Source: Pedobacter namyangjuensis (GTDB taxonomy: Bacteria; Bacteroidota; Bacteroidia; Sphingobacteriales; Sphingobacteriaceae). Taken from it: a DNA stretch of 64,000 nt. Positions 1-7,959 of this stretch are shown here, one piece after another. Every line of letters begins with the position of its first letter. Positions within the stretch are counted from its first letter, which is position 1. Made by a program: the position numbers and the translations under genes. The DNA lies in NCBI RefSeq assembly GCF_003313325.1, contig NZ_QMHQ01000006.1, positions 62,001 through 126,000 on the forward strand. Reading direction: 5' to 3'. The notes under the pieces were generated by a model that saw only the letters and a list, made by a program, of their open reading frames with translations, ran no database searches and was not told where the DNA came from.

Positions 1-665
1 TTGTGCGGAAAATGTCCGTTTGGTTCGCAGTACAATTCGTAAACAGTTTCTACGCCCAAAGCCTTAAGCAAAGCCGGCACAAAAATACCACCTGTTGAGT
101 TTACACAGTCGATAGCAATTTTAAAATTTGCTTTTCTAATTGCCTCAACGTCTACCAAAGGCAGTGCTAAAATTACGTCGATATGCTTTTGAAGATAAGT
201 ATCGTTTGTAACAACTTTTCCTAGTTCGTTTACATCTGCAAATTCAAATGACGCTTCTTCTGCAAGTTCTAAAACTTCTTTACCATCTGTATCACTAATG
301 AACTCGCCTTTTTCGTTAAGCAGTTTTAAAGCGTTCCATTGTTTTGGGTTATGGCTTGCGGTTAAAATAATGCCACCACCAGCGTTTTCCATTGGTACAG
401 CAATTTCTACAGTTGGCGTGGTAGACAAACCTAAGTCTATTACCTCTATGCCTAAACCCTGCAACGTGCCAATAACCAGGTTATTAACCATTTCGCCAGA
501 GATGCGGGCGTCGCGACCGAGAACTATTTTTTTATTTTGGGTTCGATTAATTACCCATGAGCCGTAAGCAGCAGTAAATTTTACAATATCAATTGGGGTT
601 AAACCATCGCCAGATTTTCCGCCAATGGTACCTCTTATTCCAGAAATAGATTTTATTAAAGTCAA
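1..665 (-). CDS. glmM: Phosphoglucosamine mutase / phosphomannomutase family (N-terminal part, truncated by window edge)
   Basis: Alpha-D-phosphohexomutase family. The translated N-terminus opens with the family signature ISGIRGTIGG (from about residue 6), and the phosphoserine active-site loop TASHNP is present, so the catalytic serine is intact. In Bacteroidota the enzyme beginning this way normally acts as GlmM, converting glucosamine-6-P to glucosamine-1-P for peptidoglycan and LPS. A phosphomannomutase/phosphoglucomutase role cannot be excluded because the sugar-binding C-terminal domains lie outside the window. The start is taken at TTG (663-665), since no ATG precedes the conserved region and a -7 element TATTTTTG lies on the minus strand at 682-689. 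About 221 codons are visible. Confidence 0.8.
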   Translation of the reverse strand, partial: MTLIKSISGIRGTIGGKSGDGLTPIDIVKFTAAYGSWVINRTQNKKIVLGRDARISGEMVNNLVIGTLQGLGIEVIDLGLSTTPTVEIAVPMENAGGGIILTASHNPKQWNALKLLNEKGEFISDTDGKEVLELAEEASFEFADVNELGKVVTNDTYLQKHIDVILALPLVDVEAIRKANFKIAIDCVNSTGGIFVPALLKALGVETVYELYCEPNGHFPH

Positions 666-681
666 GTTATTTTTATTTTTT

Positions 682-689
682 CAAAAATA
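682..689 (-). promoter_or_regulatory. Bacteroidota -7 element (TATTTTTG) for the hexose-phosphate mutase
   Basis: Matches TAnnTTTG on the minus strand, 17 bp before the TTG start. I see no clear -33 TTTG partner. Confidence 0.45.
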
Positions 690-799
690 AGAAAATTTTA
701 AAGAAAGGATTGTATTTAAGCACATGTAAACGTAATTTTTAAATGCACACTTGTTGCATCTATTGTAAATAAAATGATATGGGTTGAAATACAAAATGC

Positions 800-807
800 T
801 ATATTTG
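800..807 (+). promoter_or_regulatory. Bacteroidota -7 element (TATATTTG) for the methyltransferase operon
   Basis: Perfect TAnnTTTG lying inside the longest reading frame, so transcription should start near 814. That excludes the upstream TTG at 784 and the ATG at 796, and supports ATG 826 as start. Confidence 0.55.
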
Positions 808-825
808 CTTTATAAAAAGCGGATA

Positions 826-1557
826 ATGCAAAGAAAATGGTTTCAATTTTGGTTTAACTCTCCTTATTATCACATCCTTTACAGTCAGCGTAACGATGCG
901 GAGGCTGAGTTTTTAATCGACAACCTTTCTGCCTATTTAACTCCTAAGAAAGATAGTAAGATATTGGATATAGCCTGTGGCAGAGGTAGGCATTCTGTTT
1001 ATTTAAACAAGAAAGGCTATGACGTAACTGGCATTGACCTATCTGAGCAGAACATAAAATTTGCGCAACAGTTTGAACAAAAAAACCTGCACTTTTTTGT
1101 GCACGATATGCGCAAACTATCGTTCATCAATTATTTCGATATCGCTTTAAATCTTTTTACCAGCTTTGGTTATTTCGATTCGGAAAAAGATCATGTAAAT
1201 GCCTTAAAAGCCTTTAGAAAATCTATAAAAGAAGATGGAACTTTAGTAATCGATTATTTTAACACGCAAAAGATTATTAAAAACCTAACCAGCCAAGAAA
1301 CCAAAACAATTGACGGTATAGAGTTTCATCTGCACAAATTTGTGGCTGAAGGGAAAATTATAAAACACATCAATTTTGAGCATAGGTTAAAGTCTTACGC
1401 TTTCGAAGAACGTGTGCAAGCTTTTTTCTTAGCCGATTTTGAAAGAATGTTACAGAAAAGTGGTTTGGTAATAACCGAAACTTTTGGAAGTTACGGTTTA
1501 GACCCCTTTGACGAAATAAAATCTGATCGACTAATTTTGGTGTGTAAAAAGGCATGA
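826..1557 (+). CDS. Class I SAM-dependent methyltransferase
   Basis: Predicted soluble cytoplasmic methyltransferase of 243 aa. The SAM-binding motif I is ILDIACGRGRHS, followed by the acidic motif II (VTGIDLS), so it has the Rossmann-type class I fold; the substrate is unknown. The frame is open from a TTG at 784, but the N-terminus WFQFWFNSPYYHILY typical of this Bacteroidota family begins at ATG 826, and a TATATTTG promoter element sits at 800-807, so 826 is chosen. Its stop overlaps the ATG of the next gene by 4 bp (ATGA), which suggests translational coupling with the PAP2 and ZIP genes. Confidence 0.8.
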   Translation: MQRKWFQFWFNSPYYHILYSQRNDAEAEFLIDNLSAYLTPKKDSKILDIACGRGRHSVYLNKKGYDVTGIDLSEQNIKFAQQFEQKNLHFFVHDMRKLSFINYFDIALNLFTSFGYFDSEKDHVNALKAFRKSIKEDGTLVIDYFNTQKIIKNLTSQETKTIDGIEFHLHKFVAEGKIIKHINFEHRLKSYAFEERVQAFFLADFERMLQKSGLVITETFGSYGLDPFDEIKSDRLILVCKKA

Positions 1558-2117
1558 TAACCGAATTGCTACAGTGGGATACCGAGCTGTTTTTAAAAAT
1601 ACATCGCGGTTTAAGCAACGACTTTTTCGATTGGATACTGCCTCTGGTGCGCAACCGTTTCTTTTGGTCGCCACTTTACCTTTTCATTGTTATCTTTTGC
1701 ATTAAGCAGTACAGAAAAACCGGCGTATACATCATCGCTATGATTTTACTAACCTTTGCTTTAGGCGATGGTATTTCATCTAAATTAATTAAACCTAATG
1801 TTGGGCGATTAAGGCCTTGCAACGAACCTGCGCTAAGCGATCAAATTATTCGTCGCGTACCTTGCGGAAGAGGAAAAAGTTTTCCTTCCTCCCATGCAAC
1901 TAACCATTTTGGAATTGCCGTGTTATTGATTTGCATCTTTTATAGAAAATGGCGTTGGATATTGCCTCTGGGCCTAGCATGGGCATTTATAATTAGCTTT
2001 GCCCAGGTTTATGTTGGCGTTCACTACCCCGTAGACACCATATTTGGCGCCGTTTTAGGCACCCTACTTGGCTTTTTTACTTATTTTATCTTTAGAAAAA
2101 TACAACCTACCGTATAA
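1554..2117 (+). CDS. PAP2-family membrane phosphatase
   Basis: Integral inner-membrane lipid phosphatase, 187 aa with about five to six hydrophobic segments. Type 2 phosphatidic-acid phosphatase motifs are visible: a K...GRLRP segment near residues 80-88, PSSHATNHF (the PSGH motif) and GVHYPVDT carrying the third conserved His and Asp. Substrates in this family include phosphatidate, undecaprenyl pyrophosphate and lipid A phosphates; the sequence does not tell which. An UppP-like or lipid-A role is possible given the envelope setting. It overlaps the methyltransferase upstream by 4 bp and the ZIP gene downstream by 1 bp (TAATG), so the three are probably co-transcribed. Confidence 0.85.
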   Translation: MITELLQWDTELFLKIHRGLSNDFFDWILPLVRNRFFWSPLYLFIVIFCIKQYRKTGVYIIAMILLTFALGDGISSKLIKPNVGRLRPCNEPALSDQIIRRVPCGRGKSFPSSHATNHFGIAVLLICIFYRKWRWILPLGLAWAFIISFAQVYVGVHYPVDTIFGAVLGTLLGFFTYFIFRKIQPTV

Positions 2118-2842
2118 TGGAAATCTGGAAATTTCTAGTCTTATTCTTTTGCGCTTTTTTAGGAGGTGTTTCTATTTTTTTAGTTAAAAATGATAAATCT
2201 CAGCTGCTAAAACTAATACTTTCTTTTAGCGGCGCCTACCTTTTTGCCATTACGGTTTTGCATCTTATACCAGATGCTTACAGCGGAACAGACAAAGCAG
2301 AGATAGGGATTTTTATTTTAATCGGTTTTCTTTTGCAAGTTTTCTTAGAGCAATTTTCTGAAGGAGTAGAACATGGCCATATCCATAAACACAATCATAG
2401 TCATTCTTTTCCATGGGGAATTATGATAAGCTTATGCTTACACGCCTTTTTAGAGGGAATGCCTCTGGCAAAAGACCAGCATAACGAGTTAATTTTCGGC
2501 ATATCTTTACACCACATTCCCGCGGCGTTCGCTTTAGCTAGCATTTTAATCCAAAACCATATTAAAAAAGCACCTATTATTGGCTACATTGTAATTTTTG
2601 CCTTAATGGCACCTGCCGGATATTATTTTAGCCTAAGCTTAAGTAACGGAAGCATAAGCGGTATGGAACCATATTACAACAAGGTGATGGGAATCGTTAT
2701 TGGTATTTTCTTGCATATATCCACTACTATTTTATTCGAATCTAGCGCAGACCATAAGATAAACAAGAAAAAGATGCTTGCAGTTTTATTGGGAATTGGA
2801 GTTGCGTTGATAGGATTTTATAGTGCTGGGCACAATCATTAA
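2117..2842 (+). CDS. ZIP-family divalent metal transporter
   Basis: Polytopic inner-membrane protein of 241 aa assigned to the ZIP (zinc/iron permease) family. It has a histidine-rich loop (HGHIHKHNHSH, about residues 86-96) between membrane segments and the two ZIP signature helices: HAFLEGMPL in the first and HHIPAAFAL in the second, whose His/Glu residues line the metal path. Likely substrate Zn2+, possibly Fe2+ or Mn2+. Start ATG is fused to the PAP2 stop. A hairpin straddles the stop codon and may end the transcript. No metal-responsive regulator binding site was recognised upstream. Confidence 0.85.
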   Translation: MEIWKFLVLFFCAFLGGVSIFLVKNDKSQLLKLILSFSGAYLFAITVLHLIPDAYSGTDKAEIGIFILIGFLLQVFLEQFSEGVEHGHIHKHNHSHSFPWGIMISLCLHAFLEGMPLAKDQHNELIFGISLHHIPAAFALASILIQNHIKKAPIIGYIVIFALMAPAGYYFSLSLSNGSISGMEPYYNKVMGIVIGIFLHISTTILFESSADHKINKKKMLAVLLGIGVALIGFYSAGHNH

Positions 2843-2860
2843 AAGCACCCAGCTTTATTT
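2825..2860 (+). terminator. Possible intrinsic terminator after the ZIP gene
   Basis: GCTGGG (2825-2830) pairs with CCCAGC (2848-2853), followed by a T-rich run. The loop is long (17 nt) and the stem short, so this is tentative. The minus-strand MarR gene ends just downstream, so it would separate convergent units. Confidence 0.35.
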
Positions 2861-2867
2861 TCTATCT

Positions 2868-3320
2868 CTATCCTCTCATTTTATCAAGCAAAACGTTCAA
2901 TTGTTCCGCTTCTTCCGAAGTTAGATTTGGCGCAATAAAAGTTAAGAAATCTACTTCCTTATCCATCTTTTTGAGCAGAGCCAAGCCCCTATCAGAAATG
3001 ATGATATCTACCGCACGTTTGTCGTAACCGTTAACTTTTTTCTCTACTAATTCTTTTTGGATAAGCCTGTCGACAATCCTCGAGGTATCACTCATTTTAT
3101 CAAGGATACGCCCTTTAATTAAATTAACGGTAGAAGGACTTGGGTATTGGCCTCTTAGAATACGTAGAACGTTATATTGTTGTGTAGTTATGTCGAAAGG
3201 AGAAAGTATGTCCTTAACTTTTTGGTTGCTCCAGTGATAGGTGAAAATTAAGTTTACCAGCGATTGCTGAAATACATTTTCGAATTTAGTTGTTTTAACT
3301 TCCTTTTGTAGTTTTACCAT
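2868..3320 (-). CDS. MarR-family transcriptional regulator
   Basis: Winged-helix regulator of 150 aa. The sequence has the MarR pattern: an N-terminal dimerisation helix, DITTQQYNVLRIL before the recognition region, then SRIVDRLIQKELVEK and the wing KVNGYDKRAVDIIIS with the conserved D-R. The ligand is unknown; there is no cysteine in the wing suggesting oxidation sensing. Its first 26 bases overlap the end of the DUF5522 gene upstream, so both are likely read from one mRNA. No divergent target gene is adjacent, so the regulon is not predictable here. Confidence 0.85.
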   Translation of the reverse strand: MVKLQKEVKTTKFENVFQQSLVNLIFTYHWSNQKVKDILSPFDITTQQYNVLRILRGQYPSPSTVNLIKGRILDKMSDTSRIVDRLIQKELVEKKVNGYDKRAVDIIISDRGLALLKKMDKEVDFLTFIAPNLTSEEAEQLNVLLDKMRG

Positions 3321-3489
3321 TTGGGTTAGATTTGCTTAAAACTGAGGATTTTTGATTATCAGATTTCCCAAAATTCCACGGACAATGTTTGCAAACATTT
3401 TTACAGCATTTACCCCTATTAAGGTGGTATTCGGCCGTAAAAACCATTAAGCCCTCTTCGTTGAAATAATAATCAATCCCCTCAACCAT
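3295..3489 (-). CDS. DUF5522 small Cys-rich protein
   Basis: 64-aa protein matching the small DUF5522 family of Bacteroidota by its core: EEGLMVFTAEYHLNRGKCC followed by CKHCPW. Four cysteines in a CC-x4-C-x2-C arrangement suggest a metal site (zinc or Fe-S), but no function is established. Its ATG overlaps the stop of the metallo-beta-lactamase gene by one base, and its 3' end overlaps the MarR gene, giving a compact three-gene minus-strand set. Confidence 0.75.
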   Translation of the reverse strand: MVEGIDYYFNEEGLMVFTAEYHLNRGKCCKNVCKHCPWNFGKSDNQKSSVLSKSNPNGKTTKGS

Positions 3490-4445
3490 TAGTTAAGCAA
3501 TTTAACTACCAAATTCGGCTCAAAATGAGCCTGTAATTGTTTACCGCTACCATGTGTAGTCCAAACCTCTTTCGGTTTTACATTCTCAATCGTTTTTAAA
3601 ATTGCCTTCCAATCAACATGGTCTGATATATATAATTGCACTTCGTTGTTGCTTTGCAAATGTTTCCACCCTGTGGCAAAAACCCGAACAACGTTTATTG
3701 CTCTTATGTAACTTCTGTAAACCATTGGCGGCACAATGTAAATCATATTAGTATGATTGTTCTTCATCACTTTCCTGTCGTACATTTCATACTTACCAAG
3801 GTTTATACCCATTTCTTCGTAAATTTTAACAAAGGGCATAACGCTATGGTGCACCAAAATCCGCTTTTGCGGGCAATATTTATTAAGCAGAGAAATAATA
3901 CGCTGACTTTTGCCCAATGCATAAGAGCCCAACATAATATTAGCTTCTACATCATTCAATTTTTGTATCTCTCCTACCGCATCAGGATGTTCGGTTTCTG
4001 GATTTGCGAAAGTTGTTTCTGTAATTAGCACATCTGCTTCAACAAATTCTATAGCCTCGCAAGTATCGTCGTCTTCCAATTTATAATCGCCTGTGTAGAG
4101 ATATTTTACACCTCCAAACTCCAACAGTACCAATGCAGAACCAAGCATGTGGCCTGCCGGATAGAAACTAATTTTAACGCCGTTTAAGTCGAATACTTCG
4201 TGGTAACCTTTAATTAAAAAATTAACTGCCGCGAACTTCTTATAACGATGCAGCATAAATAAGGAAGTAGCTTTTGTGCAATAAACATTTTGATTACCAC
4301 CAACTGCATGATCGCCATGCGCATGAGAAATTACTGCATTAATTACCGGCTCTTTTGGATCTAGGTAAAAATTACCATAGCTGCAAAATAAACCAATTGA
4401 TGTTTGAACGATAAAATCGTTTAATATATTTTTTGTATTAGACAT
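3489..4445 (-). CDS. Metallo-beta-lactamase-fold exonuclease (YSH1/CPSF-like, ligase-associated type)
   Basis: 318-aa cytoplasmic MBL-fold nuclease. The HxHxDH metal motif is seen in ISHAHGDHAVGG (about residues 39-50), with later metal ligands in FYPAGHMLGSA and YTGDYKLEDDD, and a C-terminal ISDHVDW. This layout matches the mRNA 3'-processing/ligase-associated exonuclease group, whose Bacteroidota members are often encoded next to an ATP-dependent DNA ligase. No ligase gene is in this window, so an RNA- or DNA-processing role cannot be resolved. coaE lies 14 bp upstream. Confidence 0.75.
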   Translation of the reverse strand: MSNTKNILNDFIVQTSIGLFCSYGNFYLDPKEPVINAVISHAHGDHAVGGNQNVYCTKATSLFMLHRYKKFAAVNFLIKGYHEVFDLNGVKISFYPAGHMLGSALVLLEFGGVKYLYTGDYKLEDDDTCEAIEFVEADVLITETTFANPETEHPDAVGEIQKLNDVEANIMLGSYALGKSQRIISLLNKYCPQKRILVHHSVMPFVKIYEEMGINLGKYEMYDRKVMKNNHTNMIYIVPPMVYRSYIRAINVVRVFATGWKHLQSNNEVQLYISDHVDWKAILKTIENVKPKEVWTTHGSGKQLQAHFEPNLVVKLLN

Positions 4446-4459
4446 TTAGTTATTTGAGT

Positions 4460-5050
4460 TTACAGTGCCAGAAATTTTTGATGCATTTCTAAGACCTGTA
4501 AAATGATAGAATTATTTTCTGTGTTTTGGATAAAAAAATCCGCCATATCAGCTTTCTGCTCGTCGGTAAACTGTTTATCCATTCTAGCTTTAACTTGCTC
4601 TGCGGTTACTTTATCTCTACTAGTAACCCTATTAATTTTAACTTGCAACGGCGCAGTTACTAAGATATTTTTATCGCACATTTTGTAAGATCCACTTTCA
4701 AACAGTAGAGCTGCTTCCTTTAAGGTATAAGGAACATTAGGCGAAACAGACTTCTCCCAAACATCAAACGCCCTAAAAACTGCTGGATGTACGAGCGCAT
4801 TTAATTGAGCCAATGCTGTTTTATCGTTAAAAACGATATTTGCAATGTGCTTATTATTCAATGTACCATCTTCGATATAGCTATCTTCGCCGAATGCAGC
4901 TTTAACACCTTTAACCAGCACTTGGTCGGTAACCATAATTTCTTTAGCTACGGTATCAGCATAAAAAACGGGAATACCTAGAGTTTCGAAAACCTTGCAA
5001 ACTGTGGTTTTACCACTTCCTATACCGCCGGTTATTCCTATTTTAAGCAT
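4460..5050 (-). CDS. coaE: Dephospho-CoA kinase
   Basis: Catalyses the last step of coenzyme A synthesis, phosphorylating the 3'-OH of dephospho-CoA with ATP. The 196-aa protein has normal family length. The P-loop GGIGSGKTT lies at about residues 8-16, then the adenylate-kinase-like features DTVAKEIM and LVHPAVFRAF, and the CoA-domain segment KEAALLFESG. The start ATG abuts the stop of the YbbR-like gene (the two share 5050), indicating coupling in the order YbbR then coaE. Confidence 0.93.
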   Translation of the reverse strand: MLKIGITGGIGSGKTTVCKVFETLGIPVFYADTVAKEIMVTDQVLVKGVKAAFGEDSYIEDGTLNNKHIANIVFNDKTALAQLNALVHPAVFRAFDVWEKSVSPNVPYTLKEAALLFESGSYKMCDKNILVTAPLQVKINRVTSRDKVTAEQVKARMDKQFTDEQKADMADFFIQNTENNSIILQVLEMHQKFLAL

Positions 5051-5997
5051 TACTTTTCTATAATAAAATCAACATTACTCGGAACGATTTTAAGCAACTT
5101 GCAATAATTAGGAAAACGTTTAATTCTCACGGTCAGTTTATCGTGTCCTAAAATCCGCCAGTCGTTTGCATCCACCACTGCCTCAATAAAATCCTCGTCA
5201 ACTTCTTGATAACTTGACAAAGCTACCATAAAAGTTACGGCTACCTTTTTAGGATAGAGTTTAATATCGTAGAAATTTACATTATTGATGATTTTAAGCG
5301 GAACTTCAACCGTCTTCTCCGTAAATTCATCAACCGGAACGGTTACGCCAATATTAGTAGGGTAAATAGTGATGTTATTGGAATTATTCTGCCTTATTGC
5401 AACTCTTGTTTTCGATGTATTTTGTAAATCATCCAATTTTAAAGTATCTGTATACCATTCGCTTATTTTAGTAAGCTCTTCTTGTGGACCAGATATATTT
5501 ACGTAAGCAGGTTTTAGCAAAATAGGATTAGAAACACCGTACTGTTTTGCGAAAGTAAAATTTTGGACTAATTTAATAGGCACACGTTTATTGGTTCGTT
5601 TAGAAAAATCGAAATAAAGCGTATCTGGATAAATTGAGATGATTTTTTGCGATGTTTCTAGCTGTTTATTTACCTGATCTAATTGCTCAGAGAACAACAC
5701 ATAACTCCGTCTGCTTAACTGGGCCAAGCTCACTGTAATAGATTGTGGTTTTATCCGCAAACGCGAAAACAGCAATTGCCAACCCGTGCCTTCTACAGTT
5801 AAATCTACCAAATCAGGCTGCAATGGCTTAAATGCCTTATTTTGTGGTTCGTCTTTGTAAATCAGTTCAGTTCTGGCGGTATACTTATATTTATTATTTA
5901 AAGCATTAAACAGCCAAGCGCCAATTGCAAACAACAAGCAAGCTAGTAGCATTAGAAAGCGTTTGCGTTCTACCTTAGTTAATTTGATAAATGGCAT
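5050..5997 (-). CDS. YbbR-like / CdaR-family membrane-anchored protein
   Basis: 315 aa with one N-terminal membrane anchor (about residues 13-30) after a basic cytoplasmic tail, then repeated YbbR-type beta domains facing the periplasm. In Firmicutes YbbR/CdaR proteins modulate diadenylate cyclase. Here no cdaA lies next to it, so that link is not shown; instead the order YbbR-coaE is seen, an arrangement I recognise as common in Bacteroidota. The yajC terminator lies just upstream, and TATTTTTA (about 6002-6009, minus strand) is only a few bases before the ATG, which would give a very short or absent leader if used. Confidence 0.75.
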   Translation of the reverse strand: MPFIKLTKVERKRFLMLLACLLFAIGAWLFNALNNKYKYTARTELIYKDEPQNKAFKPLQPDLVDLTVEGTGWQLLFSRLRIKPQSITVSLAQLSRRSYVLFSEQLDQVNKQLETSQKIISIYPDTLYFDFSKRTNKRVPIKLVQNFTFAKQYGVSNPILLKPAYVNISGPQEELTKISEWYTDTLKLDDLQNTSKTRVAIRQNNSNNITIYPTNIGVTVPVDEFTEKTVEVPLKIINNVNFYDIKLYPKKVAVTFMVALSSYQEVDEDFIEAVVDANDWRILGHDKLTVRIKRFPNYCKLLKIVPSNVDFIIEK

Positions 5998-6011
5998 ATT
6001 GTAAAAATAGC

Positions 6012-6049
6012 AAAAAAAAGCCGCTCTCCCGAAATTACGAAAGAGCGGC
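6012..6049 (-). terminator. Strong intrinsic terminator after yajC
   Basis: On the minus strand an 8-bp perfect stem (GCCGCTCT, 6020-6027, with AGAGCGGC, 6042-6049) is followed by eight T. It ends the nusB-DUF1573-yajC unit, so YbbR-coaE needs its own promoter. Confidence 0.85.
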
Positions 6050-6067
6050 CTTTATATAATTTTAAAA

Positions 6068-6394
6068 TTAAGCTTTAGGTGCTGGAGCAGGAGCTGTAGC
6101 CGCCTTTGTTGCTTCTAAAGAAATAGCCGATTTATCAAAACGGATTTTACCGCCACCTTCTGTTTCAATTAAAAAAGTAGTTTCGTTTGCACCTACAATT
6201 TTACCATGAATACCTGCTGTAGTTACCACTTTGTTACCAATACCTAATTCAGAAACTAACTTTTTATGATCTTTTGCTTTTTTAACTTGTGGTCTAATCA
6301 TAAAAAAATAGAAAACCACCATAATTAAAATCATTGGTACTATAGTGCTATAAAGTTGGCTACCCGCTGCTTGTAAAATTACTGTTGATATCAT
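6068..6394 (-). CDS. yajC: Preprotein translocase subunit YajC
   Basis: Small inner-membrane protein of 108 aa that joins SecDF at the Sec translocon. A single membrane helix (about residues 14-33, VPMILIMVVFYFFMIRP) is followed by the basic RPQVKKAKDHKKLVSELGIGNKVVTTAGIHGKI segment (read as two parts, helix end and beta domain) that defines the family, and an Ala/Pro-rich tail. It closes a minus-strand set with nusB and the DUF1573 lipoprotein; a strong terminator follows. Confidence 0.92.
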   Translation of the reverse strand: MISTVILQAAGSQLYSTIVPMILIMVVFYFFMIRPQVKKAKDHKKLVSELGIGNKVVTTAGIHGKIVGANETTFLIETEGGGKIRFDKSAISLEATKAATAPAPAPKA

Positions 6395-6496
6395 TGTATA
6401 TTATTATAAGATTTTGCCCTAGCCCTTGATGGATTTGAGCGGTTAAATTGTTTTTTATTAATCTTTTAATGTAAAATCCCGTAGGAGATCTTTACC

Positions 6497-6946
6497 CTAT
6501 TTACGTTCTTTAATTTCGCCTACCAAGTGCAGTTTTTCTGCTATCGGATTTGCATTAGTAGTTAAAGTAATTTGTTTGTCTTGAATGCCCATTTTACCTT
6601 CGCTATCAAAAATTACTTTAATAATCCCTTCATCTCCCGGTTTAATCGGTGTTTTAGGATAGTCTGGCACCGTACATCCGCAAGTAGCTTCTGCATTTGT
6701 AATTATTAACGGCGTTTTTCCTGTATTCTTAAACTTGAAATCGTAATGTACCTTCTCCCCCATTGTTATAACGCCGAAATCAAAAATTGCCTTTTCAAAT
6801 TTCATTTGAGGAGCATCCTCTGCTAAAACAGCCGGTGCTCCAGCTACATTAACTTCATTTGCTTTTTCTTCTACAGTTTGCGAAGAAGTTTGCTGACATG
6901 CTGCAAAAGCAGTTGCAACAAGCGCCATCATTAATAATTTTTTCAT
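6497..6946 (-). CDS. DUF1573 lipoprotein
   Basis: 149-aa exported protein. The N-terminus MKKLLMMALVATAFAAC is a lipoprotein signal with the lipid-modified Cys at 16. The remainder is a single DUF1573 (ASH/MSP-like immunoglobulin fold) domain: KFEKAIFDFGVITMGEKV, FKFKNTGKTPLIITNAEATCGCTVPDYP (two pieces of the family signature) and a C-terminal beta sheet. The function is not established; such domains usually mediate protein contacts in the periplasm. Nineteen bases separate it from nusB and 102 from yajC. Confidence 0.85.
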   Translation of the reverse strand: MKKLLMMALVATAFAACQQTSSQTVEEKANEVNVAGAPAVLAEDAPQMKFEKAIFDFGVITMGEKVHYDFKFKNTGKTPLIITNAEATCGCTVPDYPKTPIKPGDEGIIKVIFDSEGKMGIQDKQITLTTNANPIAEKLHLVGEIKERK

Positions 6947-6965
6947 ACTATTTACTTAAACGTAA

Positions 6966-7916
6966 TTATTCTTCAATAAGTCCGCGACCTATCTTTTTAA
7001 TACTATTCGTTCGCTTTAAATCGTTTAAAATTTTGTCCAATATACCGTTTATAAACGAGTTACTTTTCGGTGTACTGTAATCTTTTGATAATTCTAAATA
7101 TTCGTTAATAGTTACCTTAACTGGTATTGAAGTAAAGTTCATCATCTCGCAGATAGCCATTTTCATCAAAATAGTATCCATTAATGCAATCCTTTCCGAC
7201 TCCCAGTTTTTGGTACGCTCGCCAATTAATTCCTGGTATTTGCTATCGTTTTTTAAAGTATGAACAAATAAGTCTTTCACAAACGCACTGTCTTCTGGCC
7301 AATCGGCACTTATAGGCGTTAATTTGTTTTTAAATGGATCTTCATTAGTAAAGTTCTTTAAGGTTTTTGCAATCATACCTTTCATAACCTCGCTATCTAC
7401 TGGCCAGTTAATAAATTTATCTTCAAATGCCTGAATGATATTTTGATTCTTCAATAATACCTTACGGAAAATAAATTTGATGATTTCTTTAGAACTTTCT
7501 AAAGTTTCTCCTTCTTCGGCCAAATAAGCAACATACTCTTTAGTTTCCTTAAGTTTGATAAAAATAGATTTAACCAAATCAGGATCGGCATGCCAGTTAA
7601 CTTGGTATTTATTTACCAAAGCGCTGTATTCAGGATTTTTCTTTAATACTTCAATAAATTTATTGTGTAATAACTTCTGATTTGGATTCAAATCTTCGGC
7701 AGTGGGCAAATGTTTATTTGCTCTTTCAATAGCGTCAATAGCTGTGTATTCGGTCACGTCTACCAGTAAGGCCAACATGCGGATATACATTTCGTAAACA
7801 CTGTCTATGCTTTCCATTAAAAGCTTCTGACTACTTACAGTGTCTTTTTTTTCTGTCATGTGCCATGCATAAATATTCTGCAAAGCTTTAATTCTTAGGT
7901 GCCTTCTGTTTAACAT
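6966..7916 (-). CDS. nusB: Transcription antitermination factor NusB
   Basis: NusB binds boxA RNA with NusE to support rRNA antitermination. The protein is 316 aa, about twice the length of enterobacterial NusB. The typical core is at the C-terminus (about residues 200-305): ERIALMDTILMKMAICEM and VKVTINEYLELSKDYS, with the family signature on the final helices. The N-terminus MLNRRHLRIKALQNIYAWH is the usual start in Bacteroidota, and the long insert between is normal there. Start ATG at 7916. Confidence 0.88.
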   Translation of the reverse strand: MLNRRHLRIKALQNIYAWHMTEKKDTVSSQKLLMESIDSVYEMYIRMLALLVDVTEYTAIDAIERANKHLPTAEDLNPNQKLLHNKFIEVLKKNPEYSALVNKYQVNWHADPDLVKSIFIKLKETKEYVAYLAEEGETLESSKEIIKFIFRKVLLKNQNIIQAFEDKFINWPVDSEVMKGMIAKTLKNFTNEDPFKNKLTPISADWPEDSAFVKDLFVHTLKNDSKYQELIGERTKNWESERIALMDTILMKMAICEMMNFTSIPVKVTINEYLELSKDYSTPKSNSFINGILDKILNDLKRTNSIKKIGRGLIEE

Positions 7917-7959
7917 GAATGTAAGAACGAGTGGTGATTAAACCGTTTAAAAATTGTAA

